Assembly: GCA_964605095.1 (NCBI GenBank) | Contig: CAZSBS010000144.1 | Location: 1-12,614, forward strand | Direction of reading: 5' to 3' | Source of the DNA: JAUWQU01 sp964605095 | GTDB taxonomy: Bacteria; Planctomycetota; Phycisphaerae; SM23-33 | DNA length: 12,614 nt | In this document: positions 6,601 through 12,586 of the stretch, in pieces | How the letters are laid out: each line of letters opens with the position of its first letter | Numbering within the stretch: the stretch's first letter is position 1 | Translations under genes and position numbers: made by a program | The notes under the pieces: generated by a model | Told to the model about the DNA's origin: nothing | What the model saw: only the letters and a program-made list of their open reading frames with translations | Databases searched by the model: none

Positions 6601-9038
6601 TACTCATCGCTGAGCTTCTCCGGCTTTTTGTCCTTGTCCTTGCGGTCGGAGAAGGCCGTCTGCGCCTTGGTCAGGGCCACCTGGACGAGGGCGTACCGCA
6701 CCCGCCCAGTGGCGGAGGTTCCGGGATGCGCCCTGACGAACCCAGCCAGCACAGCCTCGGCCGGGGCCCATGCCTTGCGGACTCTGTAGGTGCTGGAGAT
6801 CTGGAGCACCCTCGCCACGGCCGCCGCGGCGTAGGGCGACCGCGGATACTTCGCGACGATATCGTCCAGGAGCTTGAGTTCCTGCGCGTGCAGGTCGTGG
6901 AGTTTGAGCTTGGCCGGGCCGTCAAACTGCTCGGCGAGGCGCACCAGCGCGGTCGCGGCCTGGCGATCCAGGATATCCGCGCGCGTCCAGGCTGCCCAGT
7001 CGGCCAGTAGCACGGGGCCTTGGCCCGCCGGGGCCGGGCCGACAAACGCGACGATGACCGCCTCGGCAAGGTCCGCGCGGTCCATGGCTTCGTAACGCGA
7101 GATGAGCGACTGGGCCAGCGAGGTGGCCCGGTTCCGCTCAGCCGACTCCGGGCCTGGCGGTATGAGGTTGCGGGCCTCGACGAGCGCCGCCGTCAACGAG
7201 GCAGGAAGCTTGGCGGGCAGGGCTTTGCGTGCGGCCAGGATCTTGTCCTCCTCGATGATCGTGCGGCGAATCTTTAGATTAACCATCGCCCAGACGGCAT
7301 CCTCGCCCAGGCCGGCGTGGAAGATGGCGGAGGCGGCCTCGACGGCCTGCCACCGCGATGCTCCGGCGTAGCGGTCCATAATCCTCTGGGCCATCGCGGC
7401 GGGCGGACTGCCCGCCTCCCGGCCCGGCGAGGCGAGGGAGTAAAGGCGGATCGCCGCCTGATCGAAGCGGTTCAGTTCGGTGTTGGCGGCGAGGTCCATC
7501 GTGGCGGCCGACTCGCGGAATGCCTTGTCCCCCACCCGCTCGCACGCCTGCCCAAGCATCGAGCAGAACTGCTGCTTCGCCGGACCCGCCCAGCCGGCAA
7601 GGGGCGCGGCCAGGTCCACCTTGACGGCCTTGGCGGCCTTGGCATCCGCGCCAGGCGTCTCCAGGATCGTCACGAACCGCGCGATACCCATCTCGGCGTC
7701 GCCGGCCTGCTCGTAGCGTGCGATCTGCCCTTCGATCAGGCCGATCAGCGCGAGCCTGCGAGGAAGTTCCGTCGCCTGCGAGGCGAGCTGGAGGATGATC
7801 TCTCGCTGGATCTCGTCGGCGAGGCTCAGCGGCTCGCCGGCCTTTCGGCCCTCGGCGGGCCGGCTTGCACTTGCGAGTTCGCCCGCCAGTGCCGCCAGAC
7901 GGTCGTGCGGCACGGCATCGACGGCGGGGTCGAGGTCCAGCAGGACCGCCCCGGCCAGGCGGTAGCCCAGCAGCGCCTTGGGGCCGGCCGTGACCCGCTC
8001 GTCGCGGGCGATAGCAGCCATCGCGTCGGCAACCTGTATCCGCAGCGCGCGGGCGGCGCGGTCATTGGTAAGCCAGCCGCCCGTAATCGCGACGGGCTTG
8101 AGGCCCGCATCCGCCCCCGGTACGCCGCCGCCGCTGACCATCGGCCAGAGGATGGCCTTTGCGGCCGCTTCGTCGTTGCTTTCCATGCGGAGCGTGGCCT
8201 GCATGATGTAATACTTTGTCAGCCGCGAGAGCAGACGGTCCCGCAGCGGACAGGGCGGGATGCTCGCCAGCGGGCCCGCGAGTTTAGCGGACACATTCGG
8301 CGACCTGGATGCGTCCATCCCCGCCGCGAAGCAGAGATTGACGAGTTCCAGCCGGGCCCTCCACGTCGCGGGCAACGGCCCGATGTCCTTGAGGATCGCC
8401 GCCGCCTGGTCCGCCATCGCGCGGGTGTAGCCCGATTCGCAGGCCGTCACCAAGAGCGCCAGGCCGACGACGACCTTCGCCTGGGCAACGTGCGCCGCAT
8501 TGCCGCTCTGGCTCACAACCCGCATGGCTTCGGTCTGGCTCTCCGCAAGGTTGGCGGCCCACAGGTCGCACTCAGCCGACGCCAGCAGCACGGCCAGGCG
8601 CTGCGAAGCCTCAGCCACCCCACGGCTGAGCATCTCCCCCAAAGCGCTGCGGGCTGTCGAATACGCCTGGAGTTCTATCAGCGAGCGGGCGAAGTCGAGT
8701 TTCTGTTCGAAGGTCGCCCGCTCGCCCTTGAGTGCCTCCACGATTCGTCTGATCTGCACGTGCTGGGGCAGGAGCCTCAGGGCGAACTCGTAGCTCTTCA
8801 GCGCGTCTTCCAGCTTTCCCAGGCGCAACTGCGCCTGGCCGAGGGCGGCCCATGTCTCCGCGTTTGCCGGCAGGGCCTGGGCCGCGGAGGTCAGCAGCCC
8901 CAATGCCTTGTCCAGGTCGCCGGCGGCGAGGGCCTGGTTTCCGGCGGCCAGATCCGCTTGGGCATCGGCGCGGACCGCTGGCGCCAGAGACAAGAGCAGG
9001 GCCATGGCGGACGCTACACAGAAGATTTGACGGTTCAC
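3624..9038 (-). CDS. Giant exported TPR-repeat protein, 1804 aa
   Basis: I place the start at GTG 9038 because AAGGAG lies 7 nt before it and a clean signal peptide follows (NRQIF, then a hydrophobic core at about 6-21, with likely cleavage near AVRA-DA at 21-26). An in-frame start at 9206 would add 56 residues in front of the signal and is rejected. N-terminal TPRs occupy about 27-100. A long Ala/Leu-rich helical solenoid with degenerate repeats runs to about 890. A Pro/Gly/charged disordered linker covers about 900-1045, including TTRP at 936-939. A second half carries TPRs of the BamD/YbgF type (about 1235-1400, 1465-1550 and 1655-1795), split by a Pro/Ala linker at 1403-1430. No enzyme domain or membrane anchor is visible. 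It is probably a periplasmic scaffold for envelope assembly or a multiprotein complex, paired with the smaller TPR protein downstream. The function is unknown; the repeat class is secure. Confidence 0.85.
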   Translation of the reverse strand: MNRQIFCVASAMALLLSLAPAVRADAQADLAAGNQALAAGDLDKALGLLTSAAQALPANAETWAALGQAQLRLGKLEDALKSYEFALRLLPQHVQIRRIVEALKGERATFEQKLDFARSLIELQAYSTARSALGEMLSRGVAEASQRLAVLLASAECDLWAANLAESQTEAMRVVSQSGNAAHVAQAKVVVGLALLVTACESGYTRAMADQAAAILKDIGPLPATWRARLELVNLCFAAGMDASRSPNVSAKLAGPLASIPPCPLRDRLLSRLTKYYIMQATLRMESNDEAAAKAILWPMVSGGGVPGADAGLKPVAITGGWLTNDRAARALRIQVADAMAAIARDERVTAGPKALLGYRLAGAVLLDLDPAVDAVPHDRLAALAGELASASRPAEGRKAGEPLSLADEIQREIILQLASQATELPRRLALIGLIEGQIARYEQAGDAEMGIARFVTILETPGADAKAAKAVKVDLAAPLAGWAGPAKQQFCSMLGQACERVGDKAFRESAATMDLAANTELNRFDQAAIRLYSLASPGREAGSPPAAMAQRIMDRYAGASRWQAVEAASAIFHAGLGEDAVWAMVNLKIRRTIIEEDKILAARKALPAKLPASLTAALVEARNLIPPGPESAERNRATSLAQSLISRYEAMDRADLAEAVIVAFVGPAPAGQGPVLLADWAAWTRADILDRQAATALVRLAEQFDGPAKLKLHDLHAQELKLLDDIVAKYPRSPYAAAAVARVLQISSTYRVRKAWAPAEAVLAGFVRAHPGTSATGRVRYALVQVALTKAQTAFSDRKDKDKKPEKLSDEYAAAIDALAGFLKDAPEGDYEPAVVGDLFAVARTYGQEGAWGVARTVLARFASAVPDFKDPLSLKLLEAATYLGELDRGHGLELLQLPAVPSRQPTGRKSGAAGEGLAMNYDGRAGKGTELAATTRPGLSRPAGPVSGSGSVTGPVPAPVLTPPGDRAKVDRDADRSDEAERSRPASDLALAAIRASEQVGTRRLAMMREQVSQGQAEKQSQQKGLDIVLPGGAVLSEAQMSRQDTSADAAYAILVELVKNPKLVGQNLPLRARQEVLWLFGFFEGQSRPDRAAGMIEKFLADQPTDPHRLALSFRFLRDRLAWAGHVGPTDRIDLAWIDQRHQRFEQVRAKLSAMLKDFAEHKDWVRNGRMLAVESYQLEAERAASVSAVRSAGLLAQAAQELLAISRQTPVDPGVAGIPQRLWEISTRLEGLRQDEQAVHILGEIPIRFPTDPLAVQAVLRIAELYADRLSSPLRAVETYQEFLSLSGDREDVRKRIFDMGQQLAGQQRYLEAMHVLGVFVDSFPADARAPQALMAIGQTHQANSAWDDAIGVYRRISTEYPSSGVMATVQIAIAECQINLSDWKAARKTYEDYLQKYASAAPPNAPAPAQPSAAQPQARQSVPPVDYAAMARKRIEILKNLDRYQNLLADKLVTRNKDDAQFQIARIVMEDMQNLLKAAAEFRKVVEDFPKSDQAAAAQLEIGKVLLALAKTEDARKELLKVPANYPNSPLADQALHLVGLSYEQQAERLAGISVQTVKAEMFQKGQQAAYENYQSQERGVGDRLKQRRAELQKKPGDNKDLLENEEAYNAARFNGMSSPNILGNVRQAQQQAETASALQLANRQDRINEAYRQAVAVYAKAAADYPLGTKTGASLEHMAIIYEVHLKDPAAAMAAYQRVVELFPGTSVAENAALKVARFHERQGKYDLAVNAYRDFIRTYPASSQVANAQYSLAEALEQQGRWVEAMEAYQTFRDKFSTHPAAARALEQIQWIKAYRK

Positions 9039-9063
9039 AGTTCGTCTCCTTCCGGCTTCAGGC

Positions 9064-9073
9064 TGTTCGAACA
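9064..9073. promoter_or_regulatory. 10-bp palindrome in the leader of the giant TPR gene
   Basis: TGTTCGAACA is a perfect dyad 25 nt before the GTG start at 9038. The rest of 9039-9216 is non-coding. It contains a tandem direct repeat GATTTGCC GATTTGCC on the minus strand but no recognisable promoter. A palindrome this short may be chance. Confidence 0.2.
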
Positions 9074-9216
9074 ACCCTATGGCGGCTGCCGCGCCGGACG
9101 CCTGCCCCGCGCGCGCCGCAAACTTTCGACGCTCGATACGCCCGGAAGTTCCCGGCAAATCGGCAAATCGACAACAAAGACAGAAAGCGGCTTGTTCCAG
9201 GCGCAATTACACCCCT

Positions 9217-9288
9217 TCAGCGGTCCGCGTCACGCGGGGCACGTGCCTTGGCAAGGCGAAGCAGAGTCGCGAAGCGGGGGCCGCTCAT
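9217..9288 (-). CDS. Possible 23-codon leader ORF upstream of the giant TPR gene
   Basis: An ATG at 9288 is preceded by AGGAG with 7-nt spacing, a good ribosome binding site. It opens a 23-residue Arg/Ala-rich peptide (MSGPRFATLLRLAKARAPRD, then ADR) ending at TGA 9217-9219. The giant TPR gene starts 178 nt downstream on the same strand, so this could be a leader peptide. Alternatively it is the C-terminal end of the longer frame that the MITE-like element interrupts, since it lies in phase with it. No known family is recognised. Confidence 0.3.
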   Translation of the reverse strand: MSGPRFATLLRLAKARAPRDADR

Positions 9289-9343
9289 GGTGCGTCTCCT
9301 GGCTTGCAGGCGTCTATCGCCCACCTGATGACGGAATTGCAGA

Positions 9344-9373
9344 ATAATAAGGGCAATGTGCCGGCCGTGGTAA
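9344..9373 (-). promoter_or_regulatory. Weak candidate promoter for the TPR operon
   Basis: On the minus strand TTACCA (9373-9368) and TATTAT (9349-9344) are separated by 18 bp. The -10 matches the consensus at 5 of 6 positions and the -35 at 4 of 6. The predicted start near 9337 would precede the 23-codon ORF and then the giant TPR gene. No better candidate was seen, but this match could be chance. Confidence 0.25.
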
Positions 9374-9425
9374 AAATGACTTGCAGTTATCATTGGGGGA
9401 GAGGCAAAACATTTCGCAATCTTGG

Positions 9426-9503
9426 TCACTTTGGGTCTTGACAACCCATTGTCAAAGCAAAGGTTGAGCCGTTTTTCAAGCGCAGAATGTTCCGCCAAAG
9501 TGA
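9426..9503. repeat. Nested inverted repeats: TTGACAA-CCCA-TTGTCAA inside a TCACTTTGG/CCAAAGTGA pair
   Basis: A perfect 18-bp dyad with 7-bp arms and a 4-bp spacer lies at 9438-9455. It is flanked by a second perfect 9-bp inverted pair at 9426-9434 and 9495-9503. The inner dyad has the size and symmetry of a dimeric repressor operator. Each of its arms also spells TTGACA, but neither strand has a -10 box at a suitable distance. A regulatory site or a decayed small mobile element are both possible. Confidence 0.35.
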
Positions 9504-9527
9504 GAAAGAGCCCTATTATTGGCGTCT

Positions 9528-9688
9528 TAGAGCAGCTTAACGTTTTCTGTAGCGTTCGGCCTGCCTGTGGCGTCGCCATGCTGCGTCAGCCTGCATCGGC
9601 GATGCTAAGGCATCGCCTGCTTCGGCTTCCTTGCCTGGCTCGTCCTCGGCGACGGCCGACCTGCTACACAAAAACTTAAACTGCTCTA
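9528..9688. mobile_element. 161-bp MITE-like element with 26-bp terminal inverted repeats and TA ends
   Basis: The ends at 9528-9553 and 9663-9688 are inverted repeats matching at 22 of 26 positions, sharing TAGAGCAG, TTAA, TTTT and TGTAGC blocks in order. Pairing continues inward with TCGGCC (9556-9561) against GGCCGA (9654-9659). The exact centre holds a perfect 8-bp stem, GGCGATGC (9598-9605) with GCATCGCC (9610-9617) and a TAAG loop. No transposase is encoded. Both ends carry TA, which fits TA-target duplication by IS630/Tc1-mariner-type transposases, so this would be a non-autonomous derivative. On the minus strand it lies inside codon 21 of a signal-peptide ORF and supplies that ORF's stop codon. 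Confidence 0.7.
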
Positions 9689-9750
9689 GCCGCGAGGCCG
9701 ACCGAGCAGAACAGCCCTAGCGCAACGGCGCCTGGCGTGAGTTTCTTCAT
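9676..9750 (-). pseudogene. Orphan signal-peptide ORF interrupted by the MITE-like element
   Basis: An ATG at 9750 has a strong ribosome binding site (AAAGGAG, 8 nt upstream) and begins a 24-codon ORF ending at TAA 9676-9678. The product is a textbook Sec signal: MKKLTPGAVALGLFCSVGLA with a likely cleavage site, then only four more residues. The last codons and the stop come from the mobile element at 9528-9688. The start lies 23 bp after the stop of the GH95-like gene on the same strand, so the two were probably one transcript. If the element is removed leaving one TA, the frame continues through 9527 to TGA 9217 (124 residues). The downstream part has codon use unlike the neighbouring genes and no recognised domain. 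It is a remnant of a small secreted protein or lipoprotein-like gene whose identity is unknown. Confidence 0.5.
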
Positions 9751-9773
9751 CAAACGTTCTCCTTTACGTCCAG

Positions 9774-12167
9774 CTACATGTTCAGGCGGAAGCGCAGGGG
9801 CTTCCCGGCCGGGAGGTCGATGCGCCAGCCGCCGAGGTTGGCCTGGCGGCTGATACGCTTTTGCTCGTCGGCGTTTTCGGCGTGGAGGAATCGCACGCGG
9901 ACCCCGCTGCGGAGCGTCAGTGATTGGGCCTTCTCGCTGCGGAGCGTTACGTCGATATGGCCCTGCGCCATGTTCCAGTGCAGTTGTTCGACGAACACGC
10001 CGCCGCGCGCGAGCACGCCGCGCAGGGTGCCGCGCCTGAACTTTTCCACCGGCAGCGCGGGCAGGACCTCGACGAGTCCCGGCTCGGAGAAGACGAGCAT
10101 TTCCATCAGCACGGCCGGCATGGAGAAGGTGGTGTCGAGGTTGAATATGTGCGGGCCAGGGTTGTGGCAGGTGATGAAGCTGGTGTTGACGAACGGCAGC
10201 TTGGAGAAGTCGCTGAGCATTGTCCACATCAGGCCGGGGTTTTTGAGCCTGGCGGCGACGAAACTGATGTGCATGAACCCGTGGGCGGCCTTATTACCGA
10301 GTCCGGCCTCGATCCGCTTTTCCATCGCGACGCGGGCGGCGCTGAAGAGCTTGGGCGTGCGTTCGGGCGATATTTCCAGCGACGGCCAGACTCCGTAGAG
10401 GTGCGAGCTATGCCGGTGTTTGTACGTGTCGCCGAGGCCGGGATACGCCCACTCGGCCAGGGCGCCGTCGGAGTTGATAACATAATCCGGCAGCTTTGCC
10501 AGCAGCGCTTGCCATCGCGGGGCGTTTTCTTTTTCGATGTCCAGCTCGCGGCACGCGGCGAGGAGGTTTGTCAGCGCCTCTCGGCAGATGGCGATCTCGC
10601 CGGTGGCGTTGGGCACGACCTCGATGGCCTGGTCCTCGGGCTTCATCGTCGGCACGTTTTCAGGTGATATCGACGGGTAGAACACGGCCCGCCCATTGAG
10701 TTCGGGGTTGAGTTTCAGGAAGTCTTCGTAGAAGTCCGCGACCTCCTTGAGCAGCGGGACGACGTGCTTGGCGAGGAACTTGCGGTCCCGCGTGAGCAGG
10801 TAGTGGTCGTAGAGATAGCTCGCCAGCCAGCCCGCGCCGCCGGTCCACGGATAGGTCGCCATCAGCACCGTGCCGTGCCGCCAGCCCTGGCAGAGGTCCG
10901 TCACCACGCCGCGACAGCCGTAAAGCTTGCTGGCGTTGTCACGCCAGTCATCCAGATTGCGTTCTAGAAAGGCCGTGTAGGTGTTCATCGCCTCGGGCAG
11001 GTTGCCTTGCGAGACGGCGGAGATGGCCAGGTTGAGGTTCGCGTCGAACGTGTATCTGCCATCCCAGGGCGGGGTCCAGTCGTTGCCCCATATGCCCATC
11101 AGCGATGGGGCCAGATCGCCGGTGGCGCCGCAGACAAGAGCGTATCGGCCGGCGGCGTGCATCAGCGCGAAGAACTCCGGCAGCGACTTGCCCTTGGCCG
11201 CCTGGGCCAGCAGCGCCTCGCTGGCCAGCTCGCTGTCCGGATCGCCGCCGAGGTCGAGCGTGACCCGGCCAAACATCTCACCGTGCTTGGCTGCGTGGGG
11301 GGCAAGCAGCTTCTCGTAGTCGTCCGGCAACTTGGCCAGGGCCTTGCCCAGGGCATCGCGGTCGGCCTGGCCGGCGTCGTCGAGGTACTCGACCCGCATG
11401 AGCACGAGCACTCGCTTGGCCTGGCTGATATCGACCCTCTCGCCGGCGCGGGCGCGGGCCTTGCCGCCAGTGACAATCACGCGGGCCAGGGCGTGGTAGC
11501 CCTCGGGCCTGGCCTTGCCCATGCTTCGGCCATAGGCGGCGTGGAAGTACATCTCCGCGTCACCGTGGTCGATGGTGACCGAACCTATGTCGCCGTCCAT
11601 CTTGCCGGGCGCTTCGCTGAGCCGCAACGACGCATTGATCGCCGAACCCACGGGCGAGGTAAGCTCCATCACGATAACGTCGTGCGTGCGGGACACGAAT
11701 GTCCGCCGAACCCAGTCGCCGCGGATGTCAGTCCAGGAGACGGTGATCTCGCCGGTCAGGAAGTTCGTTTCTCGCCGGTATCGTTCGCACGTGCCGGCGC
11801 TTTCGGTGGCGACGTGCATATGAAAGGCCGGGTGCGTTCGGTCGTACCACGGCCTCACGCCCTTCATGCTTTTGTCGCCGTAGCTCTCGTGGACAATTCG
11901 CCTCACCTCGTTGGCGACGTACGCGTCGGCATCGCGGTAGCGGCCTTGCCGGGCAATTTCCCGGGCCTTCTTCCAGGCCTCGCGGAGATCGGGCGCCAGC
12001 GGCCTGAAGTCCGAACCGACCACCCAGCATTTTTCGTGGTTGACGATCACAAGGTCGTCCACGGGAAGCCCCATGACCATGATTCCCGTCGAACCGTTGC
12101 CGCTGATCATGGCGTCTTCCCACCGCACGGGGGCGGTCCGGCTGACTACTCGAGTTGGCGTTGTCAT
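9774..12167 (-). CDS. GH95-like glycoside hydrolase (alpha-L-fucosidase/galactosidase family), no signal peptide
   Basis: The 797-residue protein resembles GH95 over its full length: an N-terminal beta domain (WEDAMISGNGSTGIMVMG, 16-33, and VNHE, 42-45), a helical linker, an (alpha/alpha)6 barrel and a C-terminal beta domain. GH95 enzymes remove alpha-1,2-L-fucose or L-galactose by inversion. Expected active-site positions seem kept: N377 and N379 in DANLNL, E503 in SPEN (general acid) and D678 in FNLDTTF. HRHSSHLYG (584-592) is also family-like. The usual NYW and IDGNFG motifs are altered, so this is a divergent member and its substrate may differ. I chose ATG 12167, with GGGAG 11 nt upstream, over an in-frame TTG at 12185 that lacks a ribosome site. 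An in-frame stop just upstream excludes an extended signal peptide, so the protein appears cytoplasmic, unusual for the family. It is followed after 23 bp by a signal-peptide ORF. Confidence 0.75.
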   Translation of the reverse strand: MTTPTRVVSRTAPVRWEDAMISGNGSTGIMVMGLPVDDLVIVNHEKCWVVGSDFRPLAPDLREAWKKAREIARQGRYRDADAYVANEVRRIVHESYGDKSMKGVRPWYDRTHPAFHMHVATESAGTCERYRRETNFLTGEITVSWTDIRGDWVRRTFVSRTHDVIVMELTSPVGSAINASLRLSEAPGKMDGDIGSVTIDHGDAEMYFHAAYGRSMGKARPEGYHALARVIVTGGKARARAGERVDISQAKRVLVLMRVEYLDDAGQADRDALGKALAKLPDDYEKLLAPHAAKHGEMFGRVTLDLGGDPDSELASEALLAQAAKGKSLPEFFALMHAAGRYALVCGATGDLAPSLMGIWGNDWTPPWDGRYTFDANLNLAISAVSQGNLPEAMNTYTAFLERNLDDWRDNASKLYGCRGVVTDLCQGWRHGTVLMATYPWTGGAGWLASYLYDHYLLTRDRKFLAKHVVPLLKEVADFYEDFLKLNPELNGRAVFYPSISPENVPTMKPEDQAIEVVPNATGEIAICREALTNLLAACRELDIEKENAPRWQALLAKLPDYVINSDGALAEWAYPGLGDTYKHRHSSHLYGVWPSLEISPERTPKLFSAARVAMEKRIEAGLGNKAAHGFMHISFVAARLKNPGLMWTMLSDFSKLPFVNTSFITCHNPGPHIFNLDTTFSMPAVLMEMLVFSEPGLVEVLPALPVEKFRRGTLRGVLARGGVFVEQLHWNMAQGHIDVTLRSEKAQSLTLRSGVRVRFLHAENADEQKRISRQANLGGWRIDLPAGKPLRFRLNM

Positions 12168-12198
12168 TGCGTTTGAATCTCCCAAAATGCCACGAATT

Positions 12199-12221
12199 GG
12201 AAGATAGGGACACTAACCATT
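12199..12221 (-). repeat. Short repeat (copy S2) just upstream of the GH95-like gene
   Basis: The minus strand reads AATGGTTAGTGTCCCTATCT then TCC, matching 14 of 23 positions with the copy at 443-465 and in the opposite orientation. The TAG inside GGTTAGTG is the in-frame stop that limits the hydrolase frame. It ends about 30 bp before the ATG at 12167. Confidence 0.35.
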
Positions 12222-12250
12222 TATTTCCACCCTTCTCTTCCTGAAGTCTG

Positions 12251-12268
12251 TCCCGATGTACATCGGGA
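12251..12268. repeat. 18-bp perfect palindrome
   Basis: TCCCGATGTACATCGGGA is a perfect dyad without spacer, flanked by imperfectly matching CTG and GACA. It lies about 85 bp upstream of the GH95-like start. It resembles extragenic palindromic repeats but could also be an operator or part of a transcript hairpin. No T-tract follows. Confidence 0.5.
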
Positions 12269-12586
12269 GACACCATCCCAAGTCGCCATCCCGAACCGCC
12301 AGTCCCAAGCTGGAAGGGGTCAAGAGGGGTCCGCAATGTGCCTTCGGGGTGTCCCGGTTGTCCAGGTTTGCATCCGCCCCGAGTGGGCTGGCGGGTGGCG
12401 GAAACGCGCCGCTGGCCGGGCGATGGGGTTTGGAACGCCAAACAAGCGCCAAGTGGTGTTTTGGAGTGCCGGCCGAGCGCGCAAGAGGGTGTTTCGATAG
12501 CGCCAAATGGGGTTTGGGCGGGGTCAGGAGTGGTTGCGGAGTGGTTTTTTGAGGGGGTTTGGTGGTGTTGGGGCGCTGTTGCGGAG
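12269..12586. other. G-rich non-coding stretch with an imperfect 22-bp direct repeat
   Basis: About 320 bp are strongly G-rich on the plus strand and I see no convincing gene. Two 22-bp copies, 12445-12466 and 12499-12520, share AGCGCCAA, TGG and GTTT blocks and lie 54 bp apart, a multiple of three. A plus-strand open frame (12256-12552) would encode SAKW twice in phase, but it lacks a ribosome site and family resemblance. Runs of three to five G near 12509-12574 could form G-quadruplexes. Confidence 0.35.

Noticed and set aside
9064..9073. TGTTCGAACA as a LexA/SOS box
   Set aside because: The usual Gram-positive-type box has a 4-nt spacer between the half sites. This palindrome has none and no SOS gene is nearby.
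9039..9206. N-terminal extension of the giant TPR protein from an upstream in-frame start
   Set aside because: It would put 56 Arg/Ala-rich residues before a normal signal peptide. The GTG at 9038 has AAGGAG at 7 nt and gives a clean secretion signal.
7317..9347. Long plus-strand open frame (676 codons) opposite the giant TPR gene
   Set aside because: It is antisense to a gene with a signal peptide, a ribosome site and clear TPR periodicity. Its product is Arg/Gly/Leu-rich without domain features, as expected for an antisense frame in high-GC DNA.
9438..9455. TTGACA within the dyad as a -35 promoter element
   Set aside because: No TATAAT-like hexamer occurs 15-19 bp downstream on either strand.
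9598..9617. Central hairpin of the MITE-like element as a Rho-independent terminator
   Set aside because: No T-tract follows the stem on either strand; its exact central position fits the symmetry of the element better.
11007..12176. Plus-strand open frame (389 codons) opposite the GH95-like gene
   Set aside because: It is an antisense shadow of a gene with recognisable catalytic motifs.
12256..12552. 98-codon plus-strand ORF containing two SAKW motifs
   Set aside because: There is no ribosome site, the start lies inside a palindrome and the composition follows the G-rich DNA; kept only as a repeat observation.
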